Shown here in pieces: positions 36,001-44,687 of a DNA stretch of 64,000 bases. The notes beneath the pieces were generated by a model. It made no database searches and was not told where the DNA came from. It saw only the letters and a list, made by a program, of their open reading frames with translations. Each line of letters opens with the position of its first letter. The stretch's first letter is position 1. This DNA is from Scolanthus callimorphus (Eukaryota > Cnidaria > Anthozoa > Actiniaria > Edwardsiidae): the NCBI GenBank assembly GCA_033964015.1, contig CM066920.1, positions 12,801,912-12,865,911 of the forward strand. The letters run 5' to 3'. Both the position numbers and the translations under genes were made by a program.

Positions 36001-36333
36001 AAACATGCCTTGTTCATTTCCACTTGTAATGATGAAATCTACATTCTTTTGAGAGTAAACCCCCGTTTTCAAGTCACATTTTACTAGGGTCCCTATTGGC
36101 GTTATCTCTGGTATATTTGCTTGATAAATTCCTCCACTCGTGAACTTAATCTCTTGTGGATTTGATGAGCGATATTCAAAGGAATAAGTCGGAACTGCAT
36201 CGGTAATTACAGTGATCGGCCGCCGCGAGTCTGACTGACCAAGTTTTGTGTTTGAGTTTTTGCTCTCTTTGCAGCTCCCACAAAATGCACTCAGCAATAA
36301 ACACACCACAAACAAGAAACGCGTGGCCTCCAT
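10494..36333 (-). CDS. FAT1: Fat1-like giant protocadherin (15 coding exons, whole gene span)
   Basis: Coding exons in transcript order: 36333-31811, 31384-30858, 30343-30140, 26444-26115, 25520-24676, 23689-23343, 22501-21453, 21043-19600, 18636-16778, 16133-15881, 15344-15195, 14627-14467, 13750-13483, 13010-12698, 12096-10494. All introns are GT-AG and all phases agree. With one base restored at each of two frame breaks in exon 1, the sum is 13,878 bases, 4,625 residues plus stop. Order: signal peptide (MEATRFLFVVCLLLSAFCG), about 34 cadherin repeats with DxNDN calcium motifs (about 60-3600), a juxta-cadherin region as in vertebrate Fat1-3 (about 3600-3790), EGF, laminin-G (about 3845-4015), six EGFs, one membrane helix (about 4276-4299), and a ~326-residue cytoplasmic tail ending ESEL. 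Human FAT1 has 34 cadherin repeats and similar length (family knowledge). Expected role: adhesion and planar polarity at the plasma membrane. Introns not listed separately show nothing recognised. Confidence 0.93.
12395..12655. repeat. Tandem repeat, ~55-60-bp units (intron 14 of the Fat-like gene)
   Basis: Units starting near GGAACGCAGTGTTATTAGGT recur at 12454, 12513, 12568 (one-base variant) and 12628, each followed by CTGAACATGC and TATGTTAACTCTGTCAG-like sequence. A degenerate partial unit precedes the first. It lies directly upstream (plus-strand sense) of the exon 14 donor. Confidence 0.85.
12698..13010 (-). CDS. FAT1: Fat-like exon 14: end of laminin-G, EGF modules
   Basis: Acceptor TCTATTTTTCAG before 13010 and donor GTGAGG after 12698. 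It encodes the C-terminal laminin-G strand with the conserved GCMQNLNVNGKDLP pattern and a disulfide Cys, then an EGF (SGECRLPNTCPSVSQC ... CECLPGHGGRDC) and the start of the next EGF (SGEPCQNQGVCYDTKDGY). Phase: enters with two bases, leaves with two. Confidence 0.92.
13483..13750 (-). CDS. FAT1: Fat-like exon 13: central laminin-G
   Basis: Acceptor TTGTTTACCAG before 13750 and donor GTTAGT after 13483. It encodes IVKGFIQLRFDFGSGAG ... DGKWHHVAVERQGNHATVTL, a typical laminin-G core with the W-H-H-V signature. The open frame continues upstream into the tandem repeat, but that part lies outside the exon by phase and homology. Confidence 0.92.
13821..14041. repeat. 23-bp tandem repeat plus a larger duplicated block (intron 12)
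   Basis: Five head-to-tail 23-bp units (GTGACAGCCACTGACGCATG plus CGG; the first has TCA for CCA) occupy 13821-13935. A sixth unit at 13981-14003 belongs to a larger duplication: the block from CTGACAGGTGACAG to GATGTAACAAGAGC near the first array recurs at 13973-14041. No spacers, so this is a minisatellite and not a CRISPR. It lies within about 70 bases of the exon 13 acceptor. Confidence 0.92.
14193..14403. repeat. Short MITE-like element (intron 12)
   Basis: The ends AGCAGATTTCAGATGA (14193-14208) and TCATCTGGAATCCGCT (14388-14403) are imperfect inverted repeats around a 179-bp non-coding interior. The ends resemble those of the composite element at 8620-9090. Confidence 0.5.
14467..14627 (-). 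CDS. FAT1: Fat-like exon 12: start of laminin-G
   Basis: Acceptor CTTCTACCACAG before 14627 and donor GTGAGT after 14467. It encodes ARSRTFGGDSYIRYRL ... SIGLAIKTVKSEGTLVFAAG, the N-terminal strands of the laminin-G domain. Enters in phase 1 and leaves in phase 0. Confidence 0.92.
14782..15100. repeat. Imperfect direct duplication (intron 11)
   Basis: Copy 1 (about 14782-14899) and copy 2 (about 14976-15100) share TTTCTACGGTAAC, then ATTTTCTAGC, GTGGCTCTC, TTTGCACAA and a closing AAAAATTACAAA. They are separated by about 75 bases. Confidence 0.65.
15195..15344 (-). CDS. FAT1: Fat-like exon 11: first EGF-like module
   Basis: Acceptor TTATTCTTTTCAG before 15344 and donor GTACAA after 15195. 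It encodes a cysteine-rich module, CGSIQKCAIKPCAAGYKCTD ... GYQCKCVDPTKC, placed between the juxta-cadherin region and laminin-G, as the pre-laminin-G EGF is in Fat proteins. Confidence 0.9.
15492..15595. repeat. 24-bp tandem repeat (intron 10)
   Basis: About four units of GGGCACATTTGCCCACCCCA plus AGCA, with small variants, followed by a partial unit. Each unit contains the near-palindrome GGGCACATTTGCCC. Confidence 0.92.
15881..16133 (-). CDS. FAT1: Fat-like exon 10: juxta-cadherin cysteine-containing region
   Basis: Acceptor CCTCCCTTGTAG before 16133 and donor GTAAGA after 15881. It encodes GMFQPHHVSTKLNSS ... CRMMECPQFLQCSDVYK ... CTCKDKTK. This continues the region between the last cadherin repeat and the first EGF, which carries extra cysteines in Fat1-type proteins. 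Confidence 0.88.
16252..16547. mobile_element. MITE-like element, 30-bp inverted ends (intron 9)
   Basis: The left end TTACTGCGATTTTCATAATT plus CTGCGAACTC (16252-16281) pairs with the right end at 16518-16547 with one mismatch. A related right half (GTTGTTCACTCGTTTGATTG through GAAAATTGCAGTAA) recurs at about 55452-55537. Non-coding. Confidence 0.75.
16778..18636 (-). CDS. FAT1: Fat-like exon 9: last cadherin repeats and Fat1-3-type region
   Basis: Acceptor TTTGCCTCCAG before 18636 and donor GTGTGT after 16778. It encodes about six cadherin repeats (LDDVNDNEPVF, LNINDVPPEF, ITDVNDNKPVF, LSDVNDNPPEF and a degenerate one) and then EHSVTLRLARLSAGTFVE ... DLDVVVAVSKRYK. That last part resembles the SVTVRLxxLxxEEF ... 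LDVLxxV segment after the cadherin array of vertebrate Fat1-3. Confidence 0.93.
18724..18749. repeat. Poly-C/poly-A run (intron 8)
   Basis: About 14 C followed by about 12 A on the plus strand, a low-complexity tract next to a foldback element. Confidence 0.9.
18778..19035. mobile_element. MITE-like foldback element (intron 8)
   Basis: The left arm (ACCATTACGTCGCGCTATTT ... CAGCTGTCAATCAAAGTCCA) and the right arm (GGACTTTGATTGACAGCTC ... GAATAGCGCGACGGCGTAAC) are imperfect reverse complements, about 70 bp each, around a ~100-bp centre. Non-coding. Confidence 0.75.
19048..19275. repeat. Dispersed repeat copy (GGCGTAAA family), intron 8
   Basis: The segment AGGGCTTGAAATTGCG ... ending CAAGCCCTG contains several GGCGTAAAAT/TTACGCCTA motifs. 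It shares GTGTTTTCAG, GGATTTACGCCTA and ACAAGGCGTAAAAT-type blocks in the same order with 26742-26862. Non-coding. Confidence 0.6.
19389..19570. mobile_element. MITE-like element, ~35-bp inverted ends (intron 8)
   Basis: The left end GAGCCCGTTCAAACGAGACC then GGTACA pairs with the right end CCGGTCTCGTGTGAACGGGT then CTC. A second inner pair (GTGTTCACACGGG / CCCCTGTGAACACG) makes it strongly palindromic. It sits 30 bases downstream of the exon 8 donor. Non-coding. Confidence 0.8.
19600..21043 (-). CDS. FAT1: Fat-like exon 8: cadherin repeats
   Basis: Acceptor TGTTTTCTGTAG before 21043 and donor GTAGGG after 19600. It encodes about five cadherin repeats bounded by LLDENDNQPKF, a degenerate VLEKDVRILQF, VTDVNDVTPTF, ILDVNDSPPKF and IDDANDNGPVC. 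GC-rich with many CpG. Frame beyond the donor runs into the MITE and is not coding. Confidence 0.93.
21453..22501 (-). CDS. FAT1: Fat-like exon 7: cadherin repeats
   Basis: Acceptor TGCGTCGTAG before 22501 and donor GTGAGT after 21453. It encodes VVTVAAALDYETNSKYKL then cadherin repeats with VTDVNDIAPVF, LEDANDNSPRF and IGDTNDHSPIF linkers. GC-rich with many CpG. Confidence 0.93.
22706..22804. repeat. Foldback repeat with CCTAGTGCAG arms (intron 6)
   Basis: GCCCTGTTTCGCCTGGTGCA (22706-22725) pairs with TGCACTAGGCGAAAAAGGGC (22785-22804), with mismatches. A related, shorter foldback lies at 24105-24178 (GCCTAGTGCAGTGG / GTCTGCACTAGG). Confidence 0.7.
23343..23689 (-). CDS. FAT1: Fat-like exon 6: cadherin repeats
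   Basis: Acceptor TTCCATCTCACAG before 23689 and donor GTAGGT after 23343. The donor was chosen because AGTG|GTAGGT restores S-G-V-V across the junction. It encodes YALKGGGDGYFSVSRKGG ... VKIKVVDKETPVF ... DPLNQFSIDFKSG. The linker here lacks the full NDN motif. Confidence 0.9.
24105..24178. repeat. Short foldback related to 22706-22804 (intron 5)
   Basis: GCCTAGTGCAGTGGATTGGC and its partner GGAAGCCAAGCGTCTGCACT then AGG form an imperfect hairpin with a ~30-bp loop. Confidence 0.6.
24407..24581. mobile_element. MITE-like element, ~43-bp inverted ends (intron 5)
   Basis: The left arm CACAGTGAATTTCTGCAGAA ... GGGAAAAGCTGAA and the right arm CAGCTTTTCCCGCGGATGGG ... GAAATTCCCTGTG are near-perfect reverse complements. 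A second inner pair (GGGAAGTGTTC / GAACACTTCCC) is also present. A solo half occurs at 8221-8283. Confidence 0.8.
24676..25520 (-). CDS. FAT1: Fat-like exon 5: cadherin repeats
   Basis: Acceptor TCTCCTTCAG before 25520 and donor GTGAGT after 24676. It encodes VLDYEATPVYRFKVKVTDSG, then linkers VDDVNDLAPVF, a degenerate CENLPSGDLKF and VLDRNDNKPVF, ending GRAYATDADIGSNAN. Leaves in phase 2, matching exon 6. Confidence 0.92.
26115..26444 (-). CDS. FAT1: Fat-like exon 4: cadherin repeat
   Basis: Acceptor TTTCCATAG before 26444 and donor GTGAGA after 26115; 330 bases, phase 0 on both sides. It encodes ISFDAELMTHCKLRVKATS ... IKVLDKNDNAPVF ... YEILEASAKKAFVIH ... TGTITTAK. Confidence 0.92.
26529..26691. 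mobile_element. Foldback element, 45-bp arms (intron 3)
   Basis: Arms 26529-26573 (GACCTCCTCGGCTTGGGCGT ... CAGATCACGT) and 26647-26691 are reverse complements with one or two mismatches around a 73-bp loop. Non-coding MITE-like structure. Confidence 0.85.
26742..26862. repeat. Dispersed repeat copy (GGCGTAAA family), intron 3
   Basis: It carries GCAAAATAACGACAGTGTTT, GGATTTACGCCTA, ACAAGGCGTAAAATAACGAC and a closing GAGCCCTG, in the same order as the copy at 19048-19275. Confidence 0.6.
30140..30343 (-). CDS. FAT1: Fat-like exon 3: degenerate cadherin repeat junction
   Basis: Acceptor GTGTTTCACAG before 30343 and donor GTAGGG after 30140; 204 bases, phase 0 both sides. It encodes VKVRGIVQKFFFEKPLYEAT ... 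PENSPPEQGIVTVLYNG ... RKYFLVQRQSGLIVSK. The linker lacks a DxNDN motif, so this repeat boundary probably does not bind calcium fully. Confidence 0.88.
30858..31384 (-). CDS. FAT1: Fat-like exon 2: cadherin repeats
   Basis: Acceptor TTATATAACAG before 31384 and donor GTAGGT after 30858. It enters with two bases completing Ala (ATDPDEGVNGEVDYY) and encodes VQDLNDHKPEF and the next repeat to QVNVK. CpG-poor like exon 1. Confidence 0.92.
31811..36333 (-). CDS. FAT1: Fat-like exon 1 (coding): signal peptide and ~13 cadherin repeats, with two 1-nt frame breaks
   Basis: The start ATG at 36333 opens a signal peptide (MEATRFLFVVCLLLSAFCG). A GTG 15 bases upstream is in frame but not needed. Cadherin linkers include DSNDNRPIF, QDQNDNKPEF, LDANDHDPVF, KEINDNAPVL, TDVNDCSPVF, LDINDNAPVI, VDVNENSLAPVF, NDLNDEAPYF, SDENDNTPLF and LDVNDNSPQP. 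The frame breaks at about 34826-34830 (T5 on plus) and 32943-32945 (T3). At both, adding one base to the run restores a continuous cadherin repeat (for example YKKDLYEDLTPGTG), so these look like consensus errors. Donor GTAATC after 31811. A 5' UTR intron is possible: TTTAATTTCAG lies just before 36366 on the minus strand. Confidence 0.9.
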
Positions 36334-39300
36334 CCTTTCCGACAACACAGGGCACTTTAGCTGCAGCTGAAATTAAAGAAAAAACAACGCAAGTCATTAA
36401 GCGAAATCACAACAACTTTGCAAGCAATTAGATTGGAATTCAGTTGATTCATGTTGTACCTTTCACCTGGGTTTCCTAGATAATTCATTAGCCATTACAA
36501 ACCCAAATATCCCGAAATTCATGCTGAGTAACTGGTGTTGGCGACGGGACCCGCGTAAAGATGCTTTGAATTCCCGACCGTTTGGTGGAAGATATCAAAT
36601 AAAGACAAGCCCCCGTCTAGATTTAGCAGTTGACAAGTTCTAAAGTTTTTGAGCGGTGAACAAATGACCCTCGCTTTTCCCTAGGGACACACATTCTTGC
36701 ACCCACTCACGAGTTTGACAGACGACCTAATTGACGGTCTCCCGTGGTAACGGGCCATTCACATGCTAATACCGGAAGTCGTTCGAATATCTTTGTGGCT
36801 TGTCATTAAAATTTTTCAAAACGACAGAGTACTCATAAACAAGGAATTATGGATCGAAGACATAGCCCACGACTTCCGTATTTTTTCTATTATACCATGA
36901 TCTTGTAGATAATTTCATCGATAAGCAATTTCAACTCGTTTCATTGAAACTTCTTGATTTTTTCTCTCTCTCAATATCCGACTTAAATATATGGGTTTCT
37001 ATCAATGAAATGAATATTTCTTTTCGGGGTTATTGCATTTCTTAACGTTATTTTCATCTCGTTCACGATACGAATTCCTGTCTAGCTTTTAGCAGGCCAT
37101 GGTAAACTAAGGTATATACTAAGAGCGTCTGCTGAACTCCAGCTCATGTGATTGAGAAACCTTCCCCGAAACAATAGATCTCAGGTGTTTGCACTTTGGA
37201 TTTAGCAATATAATTTTCGAATTCCATGTGCCACGCTACGGAGTGATATGATTGCGTGTATTAACACTTCTGGAAGCAATAGAAAACCTGGTGCCTGCTC
37301 AAACAGGTTCTAGAAGACAAGCCTCTTGATCGCGCGAACAGTTTATCCACAACAGAAGTTCTTTGTTTCGGCGTGTTTGATGTTTTTGCATAAATATAGA
37401 ACCAACAAAGGTATATATGAATAGTTCGAAATGAAATCCCGATTGAGGCTTGTCCGACTAGCAAAATAAACATGTCACAAGGTAAAGAATCGACCTGTTG
37501 CTTAGGAAGAAATTTTTTCGGAGGTGCCAAAATGTAGAAATAACGCCCAACCAATAACAATGATGGCAGGGACTCTTTTTTTAAGCTCCCTCTCAAATTT
37601 CTCTTGTAATGACAAACGAAATTTTCCTGACGTATGAATTTACAAGTCCAAACATGATTTTTGGCAAAGAACAGATATTGTATTCGTTCCTAACAGGATT
37701 ATAACTCGCACGATCCGGAAAAGGGCTATATTCTTCTAGTTAATCAACCGATAGAAACCTCTGCATTGAATTATCTTTTTCCGGTGTAAGATACAAAATA
37801 AAGATAGCTAAAATCTGATCACTTCTTCTGTCGAGTTATCAAGCTATTAAATTTCACGTTTTCAGTTTTTTTCCCATTGTTTATAAAGCTCTTCAAGACA
37901 ACAAAAACACGGATATTTGGAGCTGCAAGTTTAGGGAGAGCTTGGCGCCACTCTGTCTGTTCCACGACTGAATATGGCACGTAAAAAAACATCTCTGTTT
38001 TTATGACAAGAGCAGTTCTGAACAGTAAAACTCGATGTACCATATTTGTGTAAACGAATTGCAGCTTTGGATAACATTTAACGCTATTACGCGCACTTAA
38101 ATATCTGAAGAACAGTTATTAGACTTTTCTATTGACTATTTGTTGTATTTTGATTATTACTATGCCAGTCTTTTCGATGCTTATCATTAAGCACCGCCCA
38201 CCGCCCGTTAATTCAATGCTGTCTTGTTCTGAAAAAGCTAATAGCCAAGTAATAACATTAACAACCTAGCAAAGGACTATAAGATTGATTTTAAAACTTG
38301 TAAATTAATTTGTACTAACGTACTCATGGCAAACGTTTGTCACTTGGAGACAGGAAGTGGTGATTCACTTTTCAGGAATGAGTGAACAATGAAGGATGCC
38401 TCAACCAAAACCGCAATGTGTTTTATTTGCTATCTTTTTGTCGCGCGCCGTTAATTCTGCTGAGAGCTTTGGTCGCGCAGTCTTACCGAAAAAAAAATTA
38501 AATAAACTCTTTGTTTTTTTTTAAAGAACAGACTCTTCTGCTTGGGCTAAGACATGCGAAACGTTTATTTAGTTGTGCTTGGGAAGATTCTTATTTGGTC
38601 ACAGCAGAATCGGCGTCAGCCTTTACTTCTACCTAATTCAATCTAAAATATCGCACTACCATGGTAATGGATGCTTTCTCTGACTCGGTTTGTTAATTGC
38701 TAGGCTGACAAAATGGAGCTAGTCGTTGTTCACATAACGTTTCCTGATGGAAACTGATAAGTCAGTTCAACGTGGACTTTTTTATCTTATCGAATTTTAA
38801 TGACTCAATAGATACCAAGGAATATCAAATGCAAAAGTCAGTTAAGCTTGTTTCAAGCTCTGGGTTGATATATCCACGTTTTTGACGTAGTAGTCTCGGT
38901 ATCCAAATGGCCTGGCCGCATACGCGCGGGGTCCGGCTCTTCTTTAGTGTAAACAGGATTTTCGCATTATCCCTGCAAGCACATTTCTCACAAGTTCCGC
39001 GATTTCTAAAAACTACTTCATCACGCCCAAACTCTACGACAAACTGTTTTCCACCCAGACCACAAAACCCATCCGCCAAATGCCTTTGGCGTCCCTGAGC
39101 CAAAACACGTGCTAACTGTATTTTTTTTTACGGATTTACATGACTATATTAACTTGGGGTTCGATTCAGGGAGGGGAAAAATTCAGCCGATGAAAGTTTG
39201 ATCCTTTTTGATTCGTGAAGAACAAAATCCTTGACATCAGAGCACATTCTTGGGCTTGAAGCTAGTAATCCATGCTAGCGAACAGTTTTGAAAAAATACC

Positions 39301-42300
39301 TCACTTTTTATGTGTCCAAAACCCGCGAAAATTCGACACGCTAAAAGAGGAAAAGCTACCTAGTTTGCAACGGTACTTGTGTATAGATGTGCATTCCAGA
39401 GACAATATGTTGTAAGGCAGGGGGCTGTTTCTATTTCCGATAGCAAAGCTTCTTAGCCGTGCAAGACTTGTTGAAAATTCCCTCGTGTTTCGCATTAAAA
39501 TGGACGGGAATTTTGTCACATCATGGGCAAGCCCCCATGTTTCACATTTGTTGTGCAAGCCGTGAAATTCCACTGCATGAAATACCGCTTATTCGGTGAT
39601 TTGGGAACTTGCTAGTTTTTACTATTTTAGAACATTTCCAAACATGTTTACTAGCAACTCAATCAGGTTGGATTATTTATTATATTTCGTGCAAAAATTA
39701 ACCTCGAGCTGTTGATTTTTTACGCGACCTTTAATATTATCATATTTGCAACAGATTTTCTTCTCGAAGTCTGCGGTCCATAGTGCCAAAGGGTCGTTGA
39801 ATAATTATACCCAAGACGAAGTCACTTACAGTTTTCTTTTAATGGCGGGCTCAGAAACAAAGAGAATAATGAATTTTTACACAGCGGTTGGGTTCAGTAC
39901 AAAAAAGAGCAAATTCAGCAAAAGTTGCAGAGGCTTTGAAATAAAGGGGGAGGGGTCGGTATAAAACTTGCGCTCGTTAAATGTAGGAGATTTGGGGGAT
40001 TTTATAGAGGGCTTACAGTACTGATCAAGAAAATCCACACTGAATTTTTAGATGGAATGTTGTTTCTAATTCGCACCCCAGATAAATATAAACTGATAGG
40101 CCGATGAACTTGCTTCAAGGTCAAAAACATTTCGCAATATTCTGAAGAAGGCAAAATTTTTAATACATTTTTTAAAGGATTAACTGGGCACACACATTTC
40201 GTATTGTGTCCCACGGAGATTAAAACGAAGACTGAGCGACTTTTGAATAAATATCAGAGAATTTGTTCAGAAGTTTATAAGGAATAACATTTATACGTTA
40301 TAATTTGCAAAGGCATTTCAAGTTTCTAATCCACTCGTAGTTCTACTTGCCTGCTCCGTCGCATATCCCATTCTATCCCATAGATGAATAACCGAGTTCT
40401 ATTTCTTTTCAAAGACACATTTTCTCGCGAAACGACTGTCTCTAGTTCGGCACAGAACTTTCCTCCCACGGTGTAGAGCGATAGCCGTAGATGGCCTGCG
40501 CGTGGATAGAACAAGTTTGCCAAGGAACTCTGACTGACACAAACTTGACTTCGATATCTACTCAAGCGTCAATAAACAAACCGCGAGAGAAAATACATGA
40601 TAAGAAAGTAATTGATCGGTAATTTGAGCAGCGTAATGTAAAAACAAACCGGGCGTTATAGAACCGCGAGGTTTAAGCGCGGGTGGCATATGGCGGTACG
40701 GGACGCACATGGTGAAATGTATCTCGGAAGAATTTACCGGCAGTGCCCCAGTGCGATGTTTAGCTAGAGTTTCTGTCACTGAGGATCATTATTTTAAGAT
40801 GATAATATATTTTAACAGACAAAATAAACTTGCTTTGATTGCATTTACACAAGTAGCCATATTCAATATAAGACTCAGTGTGTGTTTGAAAGACTTTTGA
40901 ACGAAAGTTTTGTTCGGTCCCAGTCAGGGAGATAAAGTTTAGAATTTTTTTGACGTTAGGAAAAACGCAAGGAAAAGGCGTCAATTCTTTGCTGCGAACA
41001 CATGCTGGTAAAATTATCATGCTTGTTGTTCATTCGCTGTTTTGTTTTGTACTTCGACGCACGCAAGGCTCACTGGCTCAGTTGAGCCCGGAAACCTCTA
41101 ACATTTTTTAATGAAAAAATTAAAACCATGCACAAACCTTTGACCATGATATAAGTCCTTCACCTAGTTGTTGAAGTTTTAAGCAAAACGAAGAGTAAAT
41201 AAACTCATGCTGGTGTTAAAATATGAAAAGGCATTTCTTAGGGGAAAAATGCATGGAATTATTTGTTCGAGATATAATAAACAAAATATAAGTTTGAAAA
41301 TTTTAAAGTATGTTTGAAATCATCACAATGGTTCGTTGTTTTAAGTTAACTCGCTCAAGAGGGCTGGTGCTACGTCGCTTTACGCCACGCGACTCCCAAT
41401 TCTAAAATAACAGTTGTGAAAAAACAAGGTTTATCGGTAGATTGTTTTCCTTAGAAAATTCATTAAAAAAAGAGAAACACTATTCAAAAGGATTAGCAAC
41501 TTTAGACATAATATCTCGGCTGCTTCGTTTGGTTCTTTTTTAATTTAAAACAGCTAACCTTGCTTCTTTGATTTTAATATCTTTTCTCTTTCTAGAAACC
41601 TTGTTCATAACCCAATAATATCATACTATTGTTATCCATTCTCTTTGAAACAGATAACACTCAGCATGATGACTCGACAATAACCTACAATAACCGAAAA
41701 GTGCTCACGAAAATAGATAACTTATATTGTATCGAGACTAAAATAACAGGAAAAAGAAACAGAGTAAACGTAAAAAGGGAGGAGTTAAGTTTAGTAGTAG
41801 AAGTCACTGGAACATTATGGCCTTTATATTGTGCGTATCAAGAATTGAAGTAAGCTGAGCGACAAACGTCATCATCAATCAACTCAGAGCCTCACACTCA
41901 TAAATTATGAGCTGTCAGTCGAAAAAATAGGATAATCTTCCCAACAAACTAAATTAGAATTATTCTTAAAGTTTTTTAAGATTTACGAGGTTTATGTAAT
42001 GCAGGAATGCTAAACACGGGGTTTGAAAATGCTTTTAACATAGCTCCCATTCCAAGACGCAATTGTTACAAGTCAATTAGCGTGGTTTTGGAGCTCAGTT
42101 AATAACTAAGCCAGACAGTTTACTTTATATTAGTTATTCATTAACTAAACTGAACTCTAATTTGTAGATTCTATCAGCACTAGGAACTCGGTCCATCCCC
42201 CCAGCACATTTTATTAATAATAAACCACATACGTGCCGCATTTAATATTGGGGAATTGTAACAGAATTATAGTTTCGCATCGAGAAGTTAGACAAACTCC

Positions 42301-44210
42301 CGACAAACTTACGTATGGAATAACTGATAAAGTTACTTCGACAAAACGCAACAATTTTCCCATACTTGCAAAAGCAGACTAAAAAGCATCTATTTATTTT
42401 TAGCATTCCTGGGCTCATTAGTTTTATCTTGACAATAATTTACTTTTATTATGTTTTTGAATGAGTTATCAGATCAAGCAGTCCGCAGATTTTAGCACAC
42501 TTAATTAAAGTCACAACTCGGTGCACGTGAAGTCCAAATACTACTTTTTGCTCTCTTAATCATATTTAATTTATACAACAAATATCATAATGTTACCACA
42601 GCTCAAATAAGTAATGATTCTCTCTCAAAATATCACAAGAAAGCCTAGGTTCTTTTAACGAGAAAATACTTTATACATGTAAGCTACCTCGCAAGCGCAG
42701 ATAGAAATGCTGAGACGAGTTTTTTCAAGACAACTAGACTGCGCATAGGTTACCAAGAATTGTAAGTCTTGTAAAGACATAAAAAACTAGAGAGAACAGA
42801 CCTACCTCAAAATATATCTATCTTCGCATGTCTCCGAGTTGTGGAATAATATCCAATAAGCTCAATGTATATCATCTAGCTTGTCGACCTAGCGACAATT
42901 CCCACACAAACGTGACGAGTTCGTCTGGCAACGATATACAGTGACAAAGTGAGTAACACACGGTATCAAGTAGCAGTACCCACAGCAGTACGAAACGCGC
43001 AGAGCAAACTGAATAATCAGACCCCAGTAGAGCAGAAATGAGAGAGAATCTCACCCCACAAGCACACTGAGTAGTGAAGTATAAATCCTTGACGCAACTG
43101 ACTCGTGGCTTCAGGAAGACTAGCTCAATAGCTGGAATGCGCTCTTCTCGCTTCAAAAGTCCCGAGTACGGTTCATGAATAATGCTTCGCCTTAGGGTAG
43201 AGCGATGAGTGAGCGCTTATTTGCACAGTCTATATCAATCAGGCGTTGTGATCTCAACCGTTTATTAGCATATAGAGCGTGTTTGCCAGCAAGGGGTTTT
43301 ATAGTTTGACCCCAACCCTCTTTTATAAACGGCGCCATGTAAGACGCTCTCCATAAAAAAGGAACAAGTGCAACAAGTTTTCAACGTACGCACTATCTTA
43401 GTAAACTACTACAGAATTCTGTCTTGAATAGTATGCTTTGGTATGCTTGGCCAGAGGAATTAGGAACAATTTCCAAATTAACATTAGAATAAAAGCGGTT
43501 TTCCGCTCTTTTCACTTGAGATTTACACAGTCGGCGCAACCCACTCAGTCAAGCCATTTAACGGAAGTTACTCAACAGAGAGCATCTAAATGCATTCTTA
43601 AATCACGTTCTCCTGGGCGAAGGAAAATAAAATCAAAGTGGTACTCATGCCTTTCGTGAAGTACAAAATTGTTTATCATTATCAGTTCTGTATAACCCTA
43701 GAATTTATTTGACATTGCGTATGAATAAAACAAGAGGTTACTACAAGGGGTGAGTCGAATAATTATCACTTTATCACAATCCCAATTCTTCTGTATCTCC
43801 ATTTGATTCCGAGTTTGATAAACTTTCTTGATGAACAATAGCAACTCTGCCCAGTGACGAAGCACTGTAAAGTGTAAATAAGCACTTAGTTATACTGTTT
43901 GTACAAAGGTACGCGGCCCCTATATGCTTAGGATTAGCTGAGTAAAAAGTGTCATGTGTGTTTATCATATTTTGCAAAAGTACACAGCGCATCTCATAAA
44001 AATATCTAATGATAGGCATGTTTCGGGGAAGTGGTTGACAAGCTGTAACTATTAGCGTGTTTCTGTACCAAGCTATTTTAGTTCCAATACCGTTGGTTCT
44101 TTCTGTATGTCTTGTTTTAGAAAAAAAGTGTGTCCTAAACTCAGGATGGGTATTATCAACGCCTAGAATCCGCAACAGAAACAAGCGCTGAAAAAAAACT
44201 TTCATACAAC

Positions 44211-44687
44211 ACGGGCACACAACGGAGCTGTTCCTCAAAAAAGCTGTTCCTCACCCCTTTCGCTGCTGGCTGGCAAATATTTATCGCGGTCTCTTGCTGG
44301 CTGGCAAAAATTCATCGCCTTCCGTTCCTGGCAAAAATTATGCATATCGTCTTTGCTGGGAAACACGAGTTGCTCATGGATGTTGAAAAATGAAATTTTA
44401 AGAGACAGCACTTAAAAATGCACTTAGTTATTAGTGCTCGTTTTTAAGGATACCCGATTTTTTATACTATTTCGGGCTTCCTGTGGTAATGTTACTCTCC
44501 TGGCTGGGAAATTTTTTTAACACCCAGCTGCTGGCTGGGAAAAATTGAGACCCTCTCCTGGCAAAAAGGAACAGCTAAATTTTTGCCAGCAACTTTTAAA
44601 ACATGTATTTATATGCTCTACGCGCGTAGAAATGTCCAAATACGCCATTTAGACGCATTTAACCAGGGGGGCTCGTTGTGTGCCCGT
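44211..44687. mobile_element. hAT-like non-autonomous element (MITE) with ~8-bp target duplication
   Basis: The ends ACGGGCACACAACG (44211-44224) and CGTTGTGTGCCCGT (44674-44687) are perfect inverted repeats. The flanks CATACAAC (44203-44210) and GATACAAC (44688-44695) match at 7 of 8 positions, the target-duplication length typical of hAT transposons. The 477-bp interior has repeated GCTGGCTGG(C/G) motifs and an inner inverted pair around AGCTGTTCC/GGAACAGCT; it has no transposase. Confidence 0.8.

Noticed and set aside
31811..36333. Reading exon 1 of the Fat-like gene as three separate genes or a pseudogene
   Set aside because: Two single-base additions join the three frames in the middle of cadherin repeats and make all 15 exons phase-consistent, so one gene is the simpler model.
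43774..44238. 154-codon open frame on the minus strand
   Set aside because: No recognisable domain, composition like the AT-rich surroundings, and its start lies inside the hAT-like MITE at 44211-44687.
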